From Novipirellula aureliae (GTDB taxonomy: Bacteria; Planctomycetota; Planctomycetia; Pirellulales; Pirellulaceae): DNA of 64,000 bases. The stretch is taken from positions 468,713 to 532,712 of the forward strand of contig NZ_SJPY01000005.1 of assembly GCF_007860185.1 (NCBI RefSeq), read 5' to 3'. This document shows positions 1 to 9,716 of the stretch, one piece after another. The number at the start of each line of letters is the position of its first letter. Within the stretch, counting starts at the first letter, position 1. Made by a program: the position numbers and the translations under genes. The notes under the pieces were generated by a model. The model was not told the origin of the DNA, did no database searches, and saw only the letters and a list, made by a program, of their open reading frames with translations.

Positions 1-3000
1 CCTTTGCCTACGAAGTTGACGACGGCAACGGCGGAACTAGCCAAGCCAACGTCGTGATCACCGTTACTGGAACGAACGACGGACCCGTGGCACAGTCGGG
101 AGTGAATACCGCGACCGAAGATGGCGCGGTCGTCAACGGAACGCTGAGTGAAAACGATGTAGACACCAGCGACAAGCACACGTACTCGCTAGTCACAAAT
201 ACCAGCGAGGGTAGCGTTACGGTTCAATCCAACGGTGACTACACCTTCGATCCGGGCGCGGACTTCCAAGATCTCTCTCTCGGTGAAACCCGCGAGGTCA
301 CCTTCACGTACGAGGTGGAGGACAACAACGGTGCAACCAGTCAAGCCAACTTCGTGATCACGGTCACCGGAACGAACGACGGACCGGTTGCTCAAGCGGG
401 AACGAATACGGCGATCGAAGACGGCGCAGTCGTCAACGGAACGCTTTCGGAAACGGACGTCGATGCCAACGACACGCACACCTATTCGTTAGTCACCAAC
501 ACAGCCGAAGGCAGTGTCACGGTTCAATCCAACGGAGACTACACCTTCGAACCCGGAGCCGACTTCCAGGATCTGGCACTCGGCGAAACACGCGATGTGA
601 CCTTTACCTACGAAGTGGACGACGGCAACGGCGGAACCAGCCAAGCCAACGTCGTGATCACGGTCACCGGAACGAACGACGGACCTGTGGCTCAAGCGGG
701 AACGAACACGGCGACGGAAGACGGCGCAGTCGTCAACGGAACGCTGAGTGAAAACGATGTAGACACCAGCGACACGCATACGTACTCGCTAGTCACAAAT
801 ACCAGCGAGGGTAGCGTTACGGTACAATCGAACGGTGACTACACTTTCGATCCGGGCGCGGACTTCCAAAATCTCTCTCTCGGTGAAACCCGCGAGGTCA
901 CCTTCACGTACGAGGTGGAAGACAACAACGGTGCAACCAGTCAAGCCAACGTCGTGATCACGGTCACCGGAACGAACGATGGGCCGGTTGCTCAAGCGGG
1001 AACCAACACGGCGATCGAAGACGGCGCGGTCGTCAACGGGACACTTTCGGAAACGGATGTCGACGCCAACGACACGCACACCTATTCGTTGGTCTCCAAT
1101 ACGACCGAAGGAAACGTCACGGTTCAATCCAACGGTGACTATGCATTTGATCCCGGAGCCGACTTCCAGGATCTGGCACTCGGCGAAACACGCGATGTGA
1201 CCTTTGCCTACGAAGTGGACGACGGCAACGGCGGAACTAGCCAAGCCAACGTCGTGATCACGGTCACCGGAACGAACGACGGACCTGTGGCGCAAACGGG
1301 AGTGAATACCGCGACCGAAGATGGCGCAGTTGTCAACGGAACGCTGAGTGAAAACGATGTAGACACTAGCGATACGCATACGTACTCGCTAGTCACAAAT
1401 ACCAGCGAGGGTAGCGTTACGGTTCAATCGAACGGTGACTACACTTTCGAACCCGGAGCCGACTTCCAAGATCTCTCTCTCGGTGAAACCCGCGAGGTGA
1501 CCTTCACCTACGAGGTGGAAGACAACAACGGAGCAACCAGTCAAGCCAGCGTCGTGATCACGGTTACCGGAACGAACGATGGGCCGGTTGCTCAAGCGGG
1601 AACGAATACGGCGATCGAAGACGGCGCGGTCATCAACGGAACGCTTTCGGAAACGGATGTCGACGCCAACGACACGCACACCTATTCGTTAGTCACCAAC
1701 ACAGCCGAAGGCAGTGTCACGGTTCAATCCAACGGAGACTATGCATTTGATCCCGGAGCCGACTTCCAGGATCTGGCACTCGGCGAAACACGCGATGTGA
1801 CCTTTACCTACGAAGTGGACGACGGCAACGGCGGAACTAGCCAAGCCAACGTCGTGATCACCGTTACTGGAACGAACGACGGACCCGTGGCGCAAACGGG
1901 AGTGAATACCGCAACGGAAGACGGCGCAGTCGTCAACGGAACGCTGAGTGAAACCGATGCAGACACCAGCGACACGCATACGTACTCGCTAGTCACAAAT
2001 ACCAGCGAGGGTAGCGTTACGGTACAATCGAACGGTGACTACACCTTCGATCCGGGCGCGGACTTCCAAGATCTCTCTCTCGGTGAAACCCGCGAGGTCA
2101 CCTTCACGTACGAGGTGGAAGACAACAACGGCGCAATCAGTCAAGCCAACGTCGTGATCACGGTTACCGGAACGAATGATGGGCCGGTTGCTCAAGCGGG
2201 AACCAACACGGCGACCGAAGACGGCGCAGTCGTCAACGGAACACTTTCGGAAACGGACGTCGACGCCAACGACACGCACACCTATTCGTTGGTCTCCAAC
2301 ACCAGCGAAGGAAACGTCACGGTTCAATCCAACGGAGACTACACCTTCGAACCCGGAGCCGACTTCCAGGATCTGGCACTCGGCGAAACACGCGATGTGA
2401 CCTTTGCCTACGAAGTTGACGACGGCAACGGCGGAACTAGCCAAGCCAACGTCGTGATCACGGTCACCGGAACGAACGACGGACCTGTGGCTCAAGCGGG
2501 AACGAACACGGCGACGGAAGACGGCGCTGTCGTCAACGGAACGCTGAGTGAAAACGATGTAGACACCAGCGACACGCATACGTACTCGCTAGTCACGAAT
2601 ACCAGCGAGGGTAGCGTTACGGTGCAATCGAACGGTGACTACACCTTCGATCCGGGCGCGGACTTCCAAGATCTCTCCATCGGTGAAACACGCGACGTGA
2701 CCTTCACGTACGAGGTGGAAGACAACAACGGTGCAACCAGTCAAGCCAACGTCGTGATCACGGTTACCGGAACGAACGATGGGCCGGTTGCTCAAGCGGG
2801 AACGAACACGGCGATCGAAGACGGCGCAGTCGTCAACGGAACGCTTTCGGAAACGGACGTCGATGCTAACGACACGCACACCTATTCGTTAATCACCAAC
2901 ACAGCCGAAGGCAGTGTCACGGTCCAATCCAACGGAGACTACACCTTCGAACCCGGAGCCGACTTCCAGGATCTGGCACTCGGCGAAACACGTGTTGTGA

Positions 3001-3050
3001 CCTTCACATACGAAGTGACCGACAACCACGGTGCGACGAGTCAAGCGGAT
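1..3050 (+). repeat. 300-bp tandem repeats in a 600-bp higher-order array
   Basis: Ten 300-bp units encode the VCBS repeats. Odd and even units belong to two subtypes: 'ENDVDTSD...EDNNGATSQ' and 'ETDVDAND...DDGNGGTSQ'. They alternate strictly, so the real amplification unit is 600 bp. Phase is exact: the same codons recur at 601, 1201, 1801 and 2401. Units of one subtype differ by only a few bases, indicating recent amplification or gene conversion. Confidence 0.93.
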
Positions 3051-5015
3051 GTCACGATCACGGTGACGGGAAGCAATGACGGCCCCATTGCTAATGCGGA
3101 CACGGCAACCTCGGTCGAAGCGGGAGGGATTAGCAATTCGACGGCCGGATTGGACGCCGTCGGCAATGTCCTAGCGAATGACTCCGATATTGATACGATT
3201 GACACTCATACTGTCTCGGGCGTCGTCGCTGGCAATCAAATCGTAGCGGTCGGGTCAGTCGGTAGTAGTGTTAGCGGCACCTATGGATCGATTGTCATCG
3301 ACGCAAGTGGTAACTACGTCTACCAAATCGACAATTCCAACCCGAATGTGGAGGCACTGCTTACGTCTTCGGACACACTCGAGGATGTGTTTACTTACAC
3401 GATCATCGACAATCACGGAATCGCCTCCACGACCCAAATTCGCATCACCGTGGAAGGTTCGAACGATAATCCTCACGATCTTGACGCGACCGATATGACG
3501 ATCGATGAGAACCTGGCAAACAATGAAATTGTCGGTACAGTCACGCCGAGCGATGTTGATACGGGTGACGTCTATGCCTACTCGTTGACCGACGACGCCG
3601 ATGGACGGTTCGCGATTGACGCTGCTGGGAACATCCGTGTTACGGACAGTGGCCGCTTGGATTACGAATCCATTACTCAGCATTCGATCACTGTTCGCGT
3701 TACCGATTCAACAGGCGGTTCTTACGAAGAGGATTTTACGGTTTCACTCGATGATGTAAACGAATTCAACATCTCGACACCTGTCGACGCTAACCTTTCC
3801 GTCAATGCGGTCAATGAAAACTCAGCGATTGGGACGATCGTCGGCTTCACCGCGTTTGCAGTCGATGCAGACGGAACCAATAACGCCATCACCTACGAGA
3901 TCATCAACTGCGTTGATTGCCCCTTTACGATTGATGCAACAACAGGCGTTGTGACGACGGCGGCAGTGTTTGACTATGAGGCAATACAGAGTCATGTGGT
4001 CACGGTCCAAGCGACTAGCAGTGATGGATCGATGGCAACGATGGACACGACCATTCAAATTATCGATGTGAACGAAGCCCCGATCGCAGTCGGCGAGAAT
4101 TTTACATTGAATATGGGTAATGCCATCATCGTCCATCCTGGTTTGCTCGATAACGATAGCGATGTCGACTCAAGTGTATTGACTGTGAAAATTGTGCACG
4201 GTCCCGAGCATGGCGTTTTAACGACGCTCATGAATGGTAACTTCGTCTACACACCTAGCGGCGGCTACTTCGGGATCGATACATTTACCTATGTTGCGAA
4301 TGATGGGGAATTAGACAGTAACCCAGTCACCGTGACGATGACGATCAATGCGATCGACGCGGGCAGCGGAGACGGAGACGGAGAGGATGGCGATGGCAAT
4401 ACGGAGGAACTCGGCGACACGGATGATAATGGATCCGACGACCCTTCTGCTACCGACGCGCTCGACAACAATGACATGCTTGTCGGGCAAGTCCCCGCTA
4501 ACGCGACATCGAGTTCGAACAATTCGGGGTCAAATGACAATGGTAGTCAGATTGCGCCAGGAATCGTAGTCGATTCACTCGGCGGTGCCGATGGGAATCC
4601 AATGAACGATGGGTTTGGCAATTCAGGTTTTTCGGTAACGCGTGAGAATGGGATGCAGTGGAACAGCGCATCGCAATTGAACCTTAGCCGGGTCCATGCG
4701 AACGCAGTGGATTCACTCGATCAGATGCTGTTGTTGGATTTGACACATAGTGTGGGCTGGCATCCGCTTGAGGATGCGAATGGTCCAGGCGAGGAATCGA
4801 TCTCGTTTGGTACCGAAAACGTCGGCGTGGTCGGAGCGACTGCCGGCATCGCTACGGTCGGTTATGTCTTGTGGGCACTGCGTGGCGGAGTGCTACTGAC
4901 GACGATTTTCGGAAGTTTGCCGACTTGGCGGCTGATCGACCCCTCGGCACTACTAACCGCACATCGTAGTGCGAATAAGAAGGGCGGCAGCGGCGTCGAA
5001 ACGTTCTTGGACTAA
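3..5015 (+). CDS. Giant VCBS/cadherin-repeat surface protein (3' part)
   Basis: The reading frame is open from the left edge, so the gene starts outside the window. About 1,000 residues are near-identical 100-residue VCBS-type repeats; each ends in the 'VTGTNDGPVA' signature and carries the 'NGDYTFDPGADF' motif. They are followed by diverged VCBS-like, two cadherin-like (ending 'VDDVNEF'/'IDVNEAP') and one Big_9-type domain ('LDNDSDVD...DTFTYVANDG'). An acidic Asp/Gly linker leads to a C-terminal hydrophobic stretch around 'VGYVLWALRGGVLLTTIFG' and a 'LPTWRLIDP' motif, which I remember from large planctomycete surface proteins. The family role is adhesion or surface display with Ca2+-dependent folding; the specific function is inferred. 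It converges on the Bax1 gene 20 bp downstream. Confidence 0.9.
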   Translation, partial: FAYEVDDGNGGTSQANVVITVTGTNDGPVAQSGVNTATEDGAVVNGTLSENDVDTSDKHTYSLVTNTSEGSVTVQSNGDYTFDPGADFQDLSLGETREVTFTYEVEDNNGATSQANFVITVTGTNDGPVAQAGTNTAIEDGAVVNGTLSETDVDANDTHTYSLVTNTAEGSVTVQSNGDYTFEPGADFQDLALGETRDVTFTYEVDDGNGGTSQANVVITVTGTNDGPVAQAGTNTATEDGAVVNGTLSENDVDTSDTHTYSLVTNTSEGSVTVQSNGDYTFDPGADFQNLSLGETREVTFTYEVEDNNGATSQANVVITVTGTNDGPVAQAGTNTAIEDGAVVNGTLSETDVDANDTHTYSLVSNTTEGNVTVQSNGDYAFDPGADFQDLALGETRDVTFAYEVDDGNGGTSQANVVITVTGTNDGPVAQTGVNTATEDGAVVNGTLSENDVDTSDTHTYSLVTNTSEGSVTVQSNGDYTFEPGADFQDLSLGETREVTFTYEVEDNNGATSQASVVITVTGTNDGPVAQAGTNTAIEDGAVINGTLSETDVDANDTHTYSLVTNTAEGSVTVQSNGDYAFDPGADFQDLALGETRDVTFTYEVDDGNGGTSQANVVITVTGTNDGPVAQTGVNTATEDGAVVNGTLSETDADTSDTHTYSLVTNTSEGSVTVQSNGDYTFDPGADFQDLSLGETREVTFTYEVEDNNGAISQANVVITVTGTNDGPVAQAGTNTATEDGAVVNGTLSETDVDANDTHTYSLVSNTSEGNVTVQSNGDYTFEPGADFQDLALGETRDVTFAYEVDDGNGGTSQANVVITVTGTNDGPVAQAGTNTATEDGAVVNGTLSENDVDTSDTHTYSLVTNTSEGSVTVQSNGDYTFDPGADFQDLSIGETRDVTFTYEVEDNNGATSQANVVITVTGTNDGPVAQAGTNTAIEDGAVVNGTLSETDVDANDTHTYSLITNTAEGSVTVQSNGDYTFEPGADFQDLALGETRVVTFTYEVTDNHGATSQADVTITVTGSNDGPIANADTATSVEAGGISNSTAGLDAVGNVLANDSDIDTIDTHTVSGVVAGNQIVAVGSVGSSVSGTYGSIVIDASGNYVYQIDNSNPNVEALLTSSDTLEDVFTYTIIDNHGIASTTQIRITVEGSNDNPHDLDATDMTIDENLANNEIVGTVTPSDVDTGDVYAYSLTDDADGRFAIDAAGNIRVTDSGRLDYESITQHSITVRVTDSTGGSYEEDFTVSLDDVNEFNISTPVDANLSVNAVNENSAIGTIVGFTAFAVDADGTNNAITYEIINCVDCPFTIDATTGVVTTAAVFDYEAIQSHVVTVQATSSDGSMATMDTTIQIIDVNEAPIAVGENFTLNMGNAIIVHPGLLDNDSDVDSSVLTVKIVHGPEHGVLTTLMNGNFVYTPSGGYFGIDTFTYVANDGELDSNPVTVTMTINAIDAGSGDGDGEDGDGNTEELGDTDDNGSDDPSATDALDNNDMLVGQVPANATSSSNNSGSNDNGSQIAPGIVVDSLGGADGNPMNDGFGNSGFSVTRENGMQWNSASQLNLSRVHANAVDSLDQMLLLDLTHSVGWHPLEDANGPGEESISFGTENVGVVGATAGIATVGYVLWALRGGVLLTTIFGSLPTWRLIDPSALLTAHRSANKKGGSGVETFLD

Positions 5016-5035
5016 CTCCGAGAACAGTGCGAGAA

Positions 5036-6241
5036 TCAGACCATCTCATTCAGAGCAGCCAACACGGTTTTGGGTAAGAGCTTCGACTTGTACACAATTC
5101 GCTCAATCCCAAGGTCCGGAATCGATTCATTGACACTTTCGGCAATTGCCAAGAGAATCCGACCTGAACGACGAAATCGTTCCAACGTCGCCGCTTTTTT
5201 TCGCAAGTATTCTGGAGTCCAAAATCCGACAATCTCCAGTAAAACCTCGCCATGCTGTGGATGACGTAGCGTAAAATCGGGCATGAAAACGGTTTGTGCT
5301 TGATGCAATATCGCCGACTCGCGTGTTAACTCCCAACCACATCGCTCTTTCCCATGCCACTCGGTGAAGAACATTTCTTCGATTCGGCTATCGAAATCAG
5401 CGTCTTCGATTCGGCCCTTTAAACCGTCGTGGCTCGATAGCTGTAAAGCGAATCGACGTTTCATTGGTCCCACGACGGTTGCTTGCATCCGCCAATCATC
5501 CGCAGCGAGTAGGCTAGGCAAGAAGCGGGCAAAGTTGACTCCGTATCTTTTGGTGCTGCGAACCACCGAAGCGGGGCCATTAAAACGGAATACATACGTG
5601 TCGTCTTGTCGACGAATGCTATGCATCAATCGGGCTAGTTTCGCATAGCGTAATATGTTCTTGAAATCTTGTTTGGCCCAAACCGTCATCGACACGGCAC
5701 CATACAAAGCCGTTTGTGTTTGTGCAACGTTGTAACGGCTCAGTAGATCACTCGGCTGTAAATCAAGTGGAGGAGTTTTCAGCGGATGAAATTCAATCAC
5801 ATCATTGAAAAGCTGGCCAGCAATCTCATCCCAAGGTCTTCCGAATTCTGCGGCAATCTCTGCTTTGACAATGCTTTCACAGTGGTCGAACAATTGATCA
5901 GCGCTCTGCACGAGTGGATGGCGTTTCGCAGCTAGCCCAAACACGCGGCTGCGAAGTTTTGCAGCCGCACCAGCTTTGTCTTTCGCATAGACACTCTCAT
6001 CATCAAGCAATTTGCAAAATGCTGCGATTCGACGAGTCGGGCAATCTTCAATCGGCTGTAGGATTTGTTGCACTCGTCTGTGCAAGACCTTACGCGGTTC
6101 CCCGACACTGCTTTGGTAGACATGAATCAATCGCCTCGATAATTCCAAGTAGTGTGCGTGTGAAGTTCGGACCAACCGATCGGGTTTGACGACTTGACTG
6201 TGGAAATCGAAATGGAGGATGGATTGTTCATTCGTCAACAT
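5036..6241 (-). CDS. Bax1-like DUF790 nuclease, XPB partner
   Basis: This 401-residue protein looks like DUF790, the family of archaeal Bax1 (binder of archaeal XPB), a nuclease that works with the XPB helicase in DNA repair. The C-terminal part has a PD-(D/E)xK-like layout: 'MPDFTLRHP', then 'LLEIVGFWTPEYLRKK', with Asp, Glu and Lys in the expected order. Its start codon overlaps the end of the XPB gene by 7 bp (6235-6241), which implies translational coupling and one transcript. Length fits the family. The family call rests on remembered motifs plus the diagnostic neighbour. Confidence 0.8.
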   Translation of the reverse strand: MLTNEQSILHFDFHSQVVKPDRLVRTSHAHYLELSRRLIHVYQSSVGEPRKVLHRRVQQILQPIEDCPTRRIAAFCKLLDDESVYAKDKAGAAAKLRSRVFGLAAKRHPLVQSADQLFDHCESIVKAEIAAEFGRPWDEIAGQLFNDVIEFHPLKTPPLDLQPSDLLSRYNVAQTQTALYGAVSMTVWAKQDFKNILRYAKLARLMHSIRRQDDTYVFRFNGPASVVRSTKRYGVNFARFLPSLLAADDWRMQATVVGPMKRRFALQLSSHDGLKGRIEDADFDSRIEEMFFTEWHGKERCGWELTRESAILHQAQTVFMPDFTLRHPQHGEVLLEIVGFWTPEYLRKKAATLERFRRSGRILLAIAESVNESIPDLGIERIVYKSKLLPKTVLAALNEMV

Positions 6242-7725
6242 GACTTGACCCGAAAAGCATCACTGCTTCGTCTCGAACGAGACCGCAGTTCGTCGCGAGT
6301 TCCCGCGGTAACAATTTCATAAAAGACCGCGCCACCAAATTGGTTTTTGCGAAGAACACGGCCGAGCCGTTGAAGAGCTTGACGAGTCCCCGCTCCCCCA
6401 CCGACGACAATTGCCACGTTAACCTCTGGCAAATCGACCCCCTCGTCCAAAACACGGTTGGCAACGATCGCTGGATAACGTCCCTCACGTAGGCCGGAAA
6501 GGATCTCCTGCCGTTCTCGTTTTCGACAATGGCTTAGGAGACAAGGAATGAGAAAACGCAGCGACACGTCACGAGCCATCGCATTGGATCCGCAAAAGAC
6601 GATGACTGGCTCGCCGGCATGAAGCCGAAAAAGATCCTCGATAATCCGAAGTTTGTCCGCCGCACGATCTTCGATTGATCGTTTGGCATGAAATGCAACC
6701 AACGCGCGACGAGCTTCCGGGCTGTGACCGCTGTCACGACACAATGCTTTCCAATCATAGTCGGGAGTGTCCGCCCGACGGTCCGAAATGTATTTTGCGA
6801 CAATCTTGCCGAGACGGGTGTAGCGGCTGCGTTCTTCGTCCGACAAATGGACCGCGATTCGGATCACGTCGTAAGCCGCCAGCGTTTTCCCTCGTGCGGC
6901 CTCGATCGCTTGAGTGTAGACGCGAGGGCCGAGAAACTCGTCGTAAGCATCATTGTTCTCGACCTTGCCACGTCCGCGCTGTGGGGTTGCCGTAAGTCCC
7001 AACCGATACGGTGCCGCGCACATCAAAGCTGCGTCCTGCCGCATCGGACTTGGCAAATGGTGGCACTCATCGAAGATGATCAACTCGAATCGATTGCCAA
7101 TTCGAGCCATGTGAATCGAAGCACTGTCGTAGGTCGTTACGCTGATCGGACTCACTCGATGGACGCCATCTCCAATGATTCCAGCATCAATCCCCGTCGC
7201 TTTGATGATTCGCTCATGCCATTGATACATCAAATCGCGAACGGGAGCGACGACCAAAACGCTGCACCCGAGCCGGCAAATGATCTGCAAAGCAACTTCC
7301 GTTTTCCCTGTTCCGGTTGGCATCACGACGACGCCACGCCGTGTTTTCATCCAAGCATCGACCGCCTCGGTCTGGTCGGCACGCAAATGGTGAAGGTTGG
7401 GTTGGCGAATCGAAATCGGTTTCCAATCGGGAACTTCGTCTTGAAAGGTACCGGCGATTCGGTTTTTCATACGGTCGACAACCTCTCGATATTGGTAGGC
7501 GTCGGTACGGTAGGATTGGCTGCGAACATCAAACACCCATTGAGCCGGTTCGAAAACCTTCTTGATCAAGTCATTCGAGACACCGCACAACGTCAACGTT
7601 CCCTGCTCAAACGATAAGCGAACCGGCGAGTGATCCCGAGGTTGATCGTCGTCGGATAAATGAGGATCAAACATGTTTTTTGGAATATGACTTGAGTGTG
7701 TTTTGACTAACGATTCGCTGGCCAC
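6235..7725 (-). CDS. XPB/Rad25-type DNA helicase
   Basis: This is a 496-residue superfamily 2 helicase. Visible motifs are Walker A 'MPTGTGKTEVAL' (around 135-146), motif II 'IIFDECHHL' (DECH, around 217-223), motif III 'LGLTATPQR', motif V 'ANRVLDEGVDLPE' and motif VI 'QALQRLGRVLRK'. The 110-residue N-terminal region fits the damage-recognition-like domain of XPB. XPB unwinds DNA during nucleotide excision repair, and with Bax1 forms a helicase-nuclease machine in archaea and some bacteria. It is the upstream gene of the pair. An internal Met at residue 18 is an alternative start. Confidence 0.85.
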   Translation of the reverse strand: MASESLVKTHSSHIPKNMFDPHLSDDDQPRDHSPVRLSFEQGTLTLCGVSNDLIKKVFEPAQWVFDVRSQSYRTDAYQYREVVDRMKNRIAGTFQDEVPDWKPISIRQPNLHHLRADQTEAVDAWMKTRRGVVVMPTGTGKTEVALQIICRLGCSVLVVAPVRDLMYQWHERIIKATGIDAGIIGDGVHRVSPISVTTYDSASIHMARIGNRFELIIFDECHHLPSPMRQDAALMCAAPYRLGLTATPQRGRGKVENNDAYDEFLGPRVYTQAIEAARGKTLAAYDVIRIAVHLSDEERSRYTRLGKIVAKYISDRRADTPDYDWKALCRDSGHSPEARRALVAFHAKRSIEDRAADKLRIIEDLFRLHAGEPVIVFCGSNAMARDVSLRFLIPCLLSHCRKRERQEILSGLREGRYPAIVANRVLDEGVDLPEVNVAIVVGGGAGTRQALQRLGRVLRKNQFGGAVFYEIVTAGTRDELRSRSRRSSDAFRVKSC

Positions 7726-7921
7726 CGTTAAGGGTACTCATTGGAGGCCTTGTCTCCAATAGGCTCGATTTCATTCACCTGAGTGTGATTTCGTCGACGT
7801 TTTCAATAATATAGAATGAACTTAGGCGGCACGGTCGGCGTTCCCAACAAGGATTTTCCTTGATGAACCAACGTGAAATTTTCCGAAACCTCGTAGCCAT
7901 CATCTATCGTTAGCAATCTCT

Positions 7922-9271
7922 ATGACGAACCCAAATTCCCAAGCAACCAATCCAAAACCTCTTCGGCAATTTGTCGACTTGGTCGATCCTGCGGCGAACC
8001 TGTTTCTCAGTTGCTCGCAATCCCAGGCGGATGAAGCGATACAAAGCGGCGATGTAGAGCAGATTCGACGAATCAATGGCCAGTACGCAGTGCTGCAACC
8101 GACCGGCCCTTTGCTGCGGATGGCTCGCACGATCGCTCGACCGATGCGGTACTATTACGCTGATTTCGAGGACAAGTCCTTCCTGGTTGTGGCAGAACGT
8201 ATCGACGAAATTTATGAGTTTTTGGTAGCCCAGGGATGTGCAGCATCGTTTGACTCGGCACTGACTCGGATGGTTCCGGCCCACTATTTGTGTGAGATCG
8301 ATTTAACAGAGTCTTCGGATGTCTCGCCGCGATATGAACGGTTCCTGAGGCCAGAGAGGAACCGTTTACCCGTCGATTTGGATTTGATTGGCAAGACCTA
8401 TATCGGTCAATTGACGCAGGAGCTAAATCGTTGGCTCGATGTGCTGCCCGATGACGAACCGATTGGAGTGATGTTCTCGGGAGGCATTGACAGTGGTTCC
8501 GTGTTGCTTTTACTGCATCATTTGCTGAGCGAACGATCTGATTCACTCGACCGATTGCGTGCATTTACGCTGTCGATTGGCGGTGAAGGCGACGACCGTA
8601 AGCAAGCGATCGATTTTCTCAACACATTGAACCTGACATCCTTTGTCGAAGAGGTCGACGTTCCGTTGTCTCAAGTCGATTTTCGAAAAGCGATCGCTGC
8701 GGTCGAGGATTACAAACCTCTCGATATTCAGTCCGCGACCGCTGGTTACGCGATCTGCGAAGCGATCCGCGAGCGATATCCCGATTGGCGATGGTTGGTC
8801 GATGGCGATGGCGGCGATGAAAACTTGAAAGACTATCCGATCGAAGATAATCCGGGCTTGACGATCGACCACGTCCTCGGTCATACGCTGCTCTATCAAG
8901 AGGGCTGGGGAATCGATGCGGTTAAGCACTCCAAAACCTATTCGGGTGGTCAAAGTCGAGGGCACGTCCGGACGTGGGCGCCGGGACGACTGCTCGGGTT
9001 CTCTGGATTCAGCCCCTACGCGTTACCGAACATGATTGACATCGCTGAAGGTATTCCGTTTGCCGAACTGACCGAACGCAAGCCAGAGAAACTTTATGCA
9101 CTCAAAGGTGAAGTGGTACGCCGAGGCGTCAAGCAGATCACTGGCTTCGAAATGCCAATTTATCCAAAGCGGCGATTTCAACGTGGAGCCGTTTCATCAC
9201 AAACGTTTGAGCAGATATTTCCGTCGACCGCTAGAGATTATCGGAATGAGTTCGACAGGCTTCAGGCATGA
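7922..9271 (+). CDS. Asparagine-synthetase-like ATP pyrophosphatase
   Basis: The 449-residue protein has the PP-loop of asparagine synthetase B ('MFSGGIDSGSVLLLL', SGGIDS at about 186-191) and a downstream 'DGDGGDENLKDYP' that fits the synthetase active site. PP-loop enzymes adenylate a carboxylate before amide formation. The N-terminus keeps a trace of the class II glutaminase fold ('RINGQYAVLQP', 'RPMRYYYAD'), but residue 2 is Thr, so the catalytic N-terminal Cys is absent. It probably does not hydrolyse glutamine and must use another amine. Its stop overlaps the start of the next gene (ATGA). Substrate unknown. Confidence 0.75.
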   Translation: MTNPNSQATNPKPLRQFVDLVDPAANLFLSCSQSQADEAIQSGDVEQIRRINGQYAVLQPTGPLLRMARTIARPMRYYYADFEDKSFLVVAERIDEIYEFLVAQGCAASFDSALTRMVPAHYLCEIDLTESSDVSPRYERFLRPERNRLPVDLDLIGKTYIGQLTQELNRWLDVLPDDEPIGVMFSGGIDSGSVLLLLHHLLSERSDSLDRLRAFTLSIGGEGDDRKQAIDFLNTLNLTSFVEEVDVPLSQVDFRKAIAAVEDYKPLDIQSATAGYAICEAIRERYPDWRWLVDGDGGDENLKDYPIEDNPGLTIDHVLGHTLLYQEGWGIDAVKHSKTYSGGQSRGHVRTWAPGRLLGFSGFSPYALPNMIDIAEGIPFAELTERKPEKLYALKGEVVRRGVKQITGFEMPIYPKRRFQRGAVSSQTFEQIFPSTARDYRNEFDRLQA

Positions 9272-9687
9272 GGGATCCCGTCCATGCTTTTTTCGTCTAC
9301 GGAACGCTAAAACAAGGTGGCTGCCGCGATTCGTTATGGCCATGTGTCCCACTGAAAATCACATCGGCTTGGACCTATGGCACGCTCTACGATCGTGCAG
9401 ACTATCCCGCAATGATGCCAGGTCAGACCCGCGTCAAAGGTGAATACCGGCTGTTTCGCGAATCGGAGCTACCGGAAGTGCTCGAAGCGATTGACGCTAT
9501 CGAAGGAACGAATCAATATGGTGTACCCGATTTGTACCACCGCGTCGTCGTGGATGTTTTTGCAGAAGACATGACACGGATCGGAAAAGCGTACACCTAT
9601 CACTATGCGATTGATCCCGCTGCCGACGGGTTCAGTCGGATGATGCCACGCGGTGACCAAACCGACGTCGAGTGGTTGGCGTTTTGA
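9268..9687 (+). CDS. Gamma-glutamylcyclotransferase (AIG2/GGCT-fold) family protein
   Basis: A 139-residue protein with the family hallmark 'FFVYGTLKQGG' at residues 7-17, and 'EGTNQYGVPDLYHRVVVDV' with the Glu-containing central region typical of GGCT-like folds. Such enzymes cyclise gamma-glutamyl amines or peptides to 5-oxoproline. ATGA overlap with the upstream synthetase-like gene suggests coupled translation and a shared substrate, perhaps a gamma-glutamyl amide (inference). A GH5 gene follows directly. Confidence 0.8.
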   Translation: MRDPVHAFFVYGTLKQGGCRDSLWPCVPLKITSAWTYGTLYDRADYPAMMPGQTRVKGEYRLFRESELPEVLEAIDAIEGTNQYGVPDLYHRVVVDVFAEDMTRIGKAYTYHYAIDPAADGFSRMMPRGDQTDVEWLAF

Positions 9688-9716
9688 TCCAATCCTTCGA
9701 AAAGGAAGCTCGTCTC

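Noticed and set aside
189-2879. Six long open frames on the minus strand across the VCBS repeats
   Set aside because: They recur with the 300/600-bp period and translate to Arg/Val-rich nonsense; they are shadows of the repeat codons.
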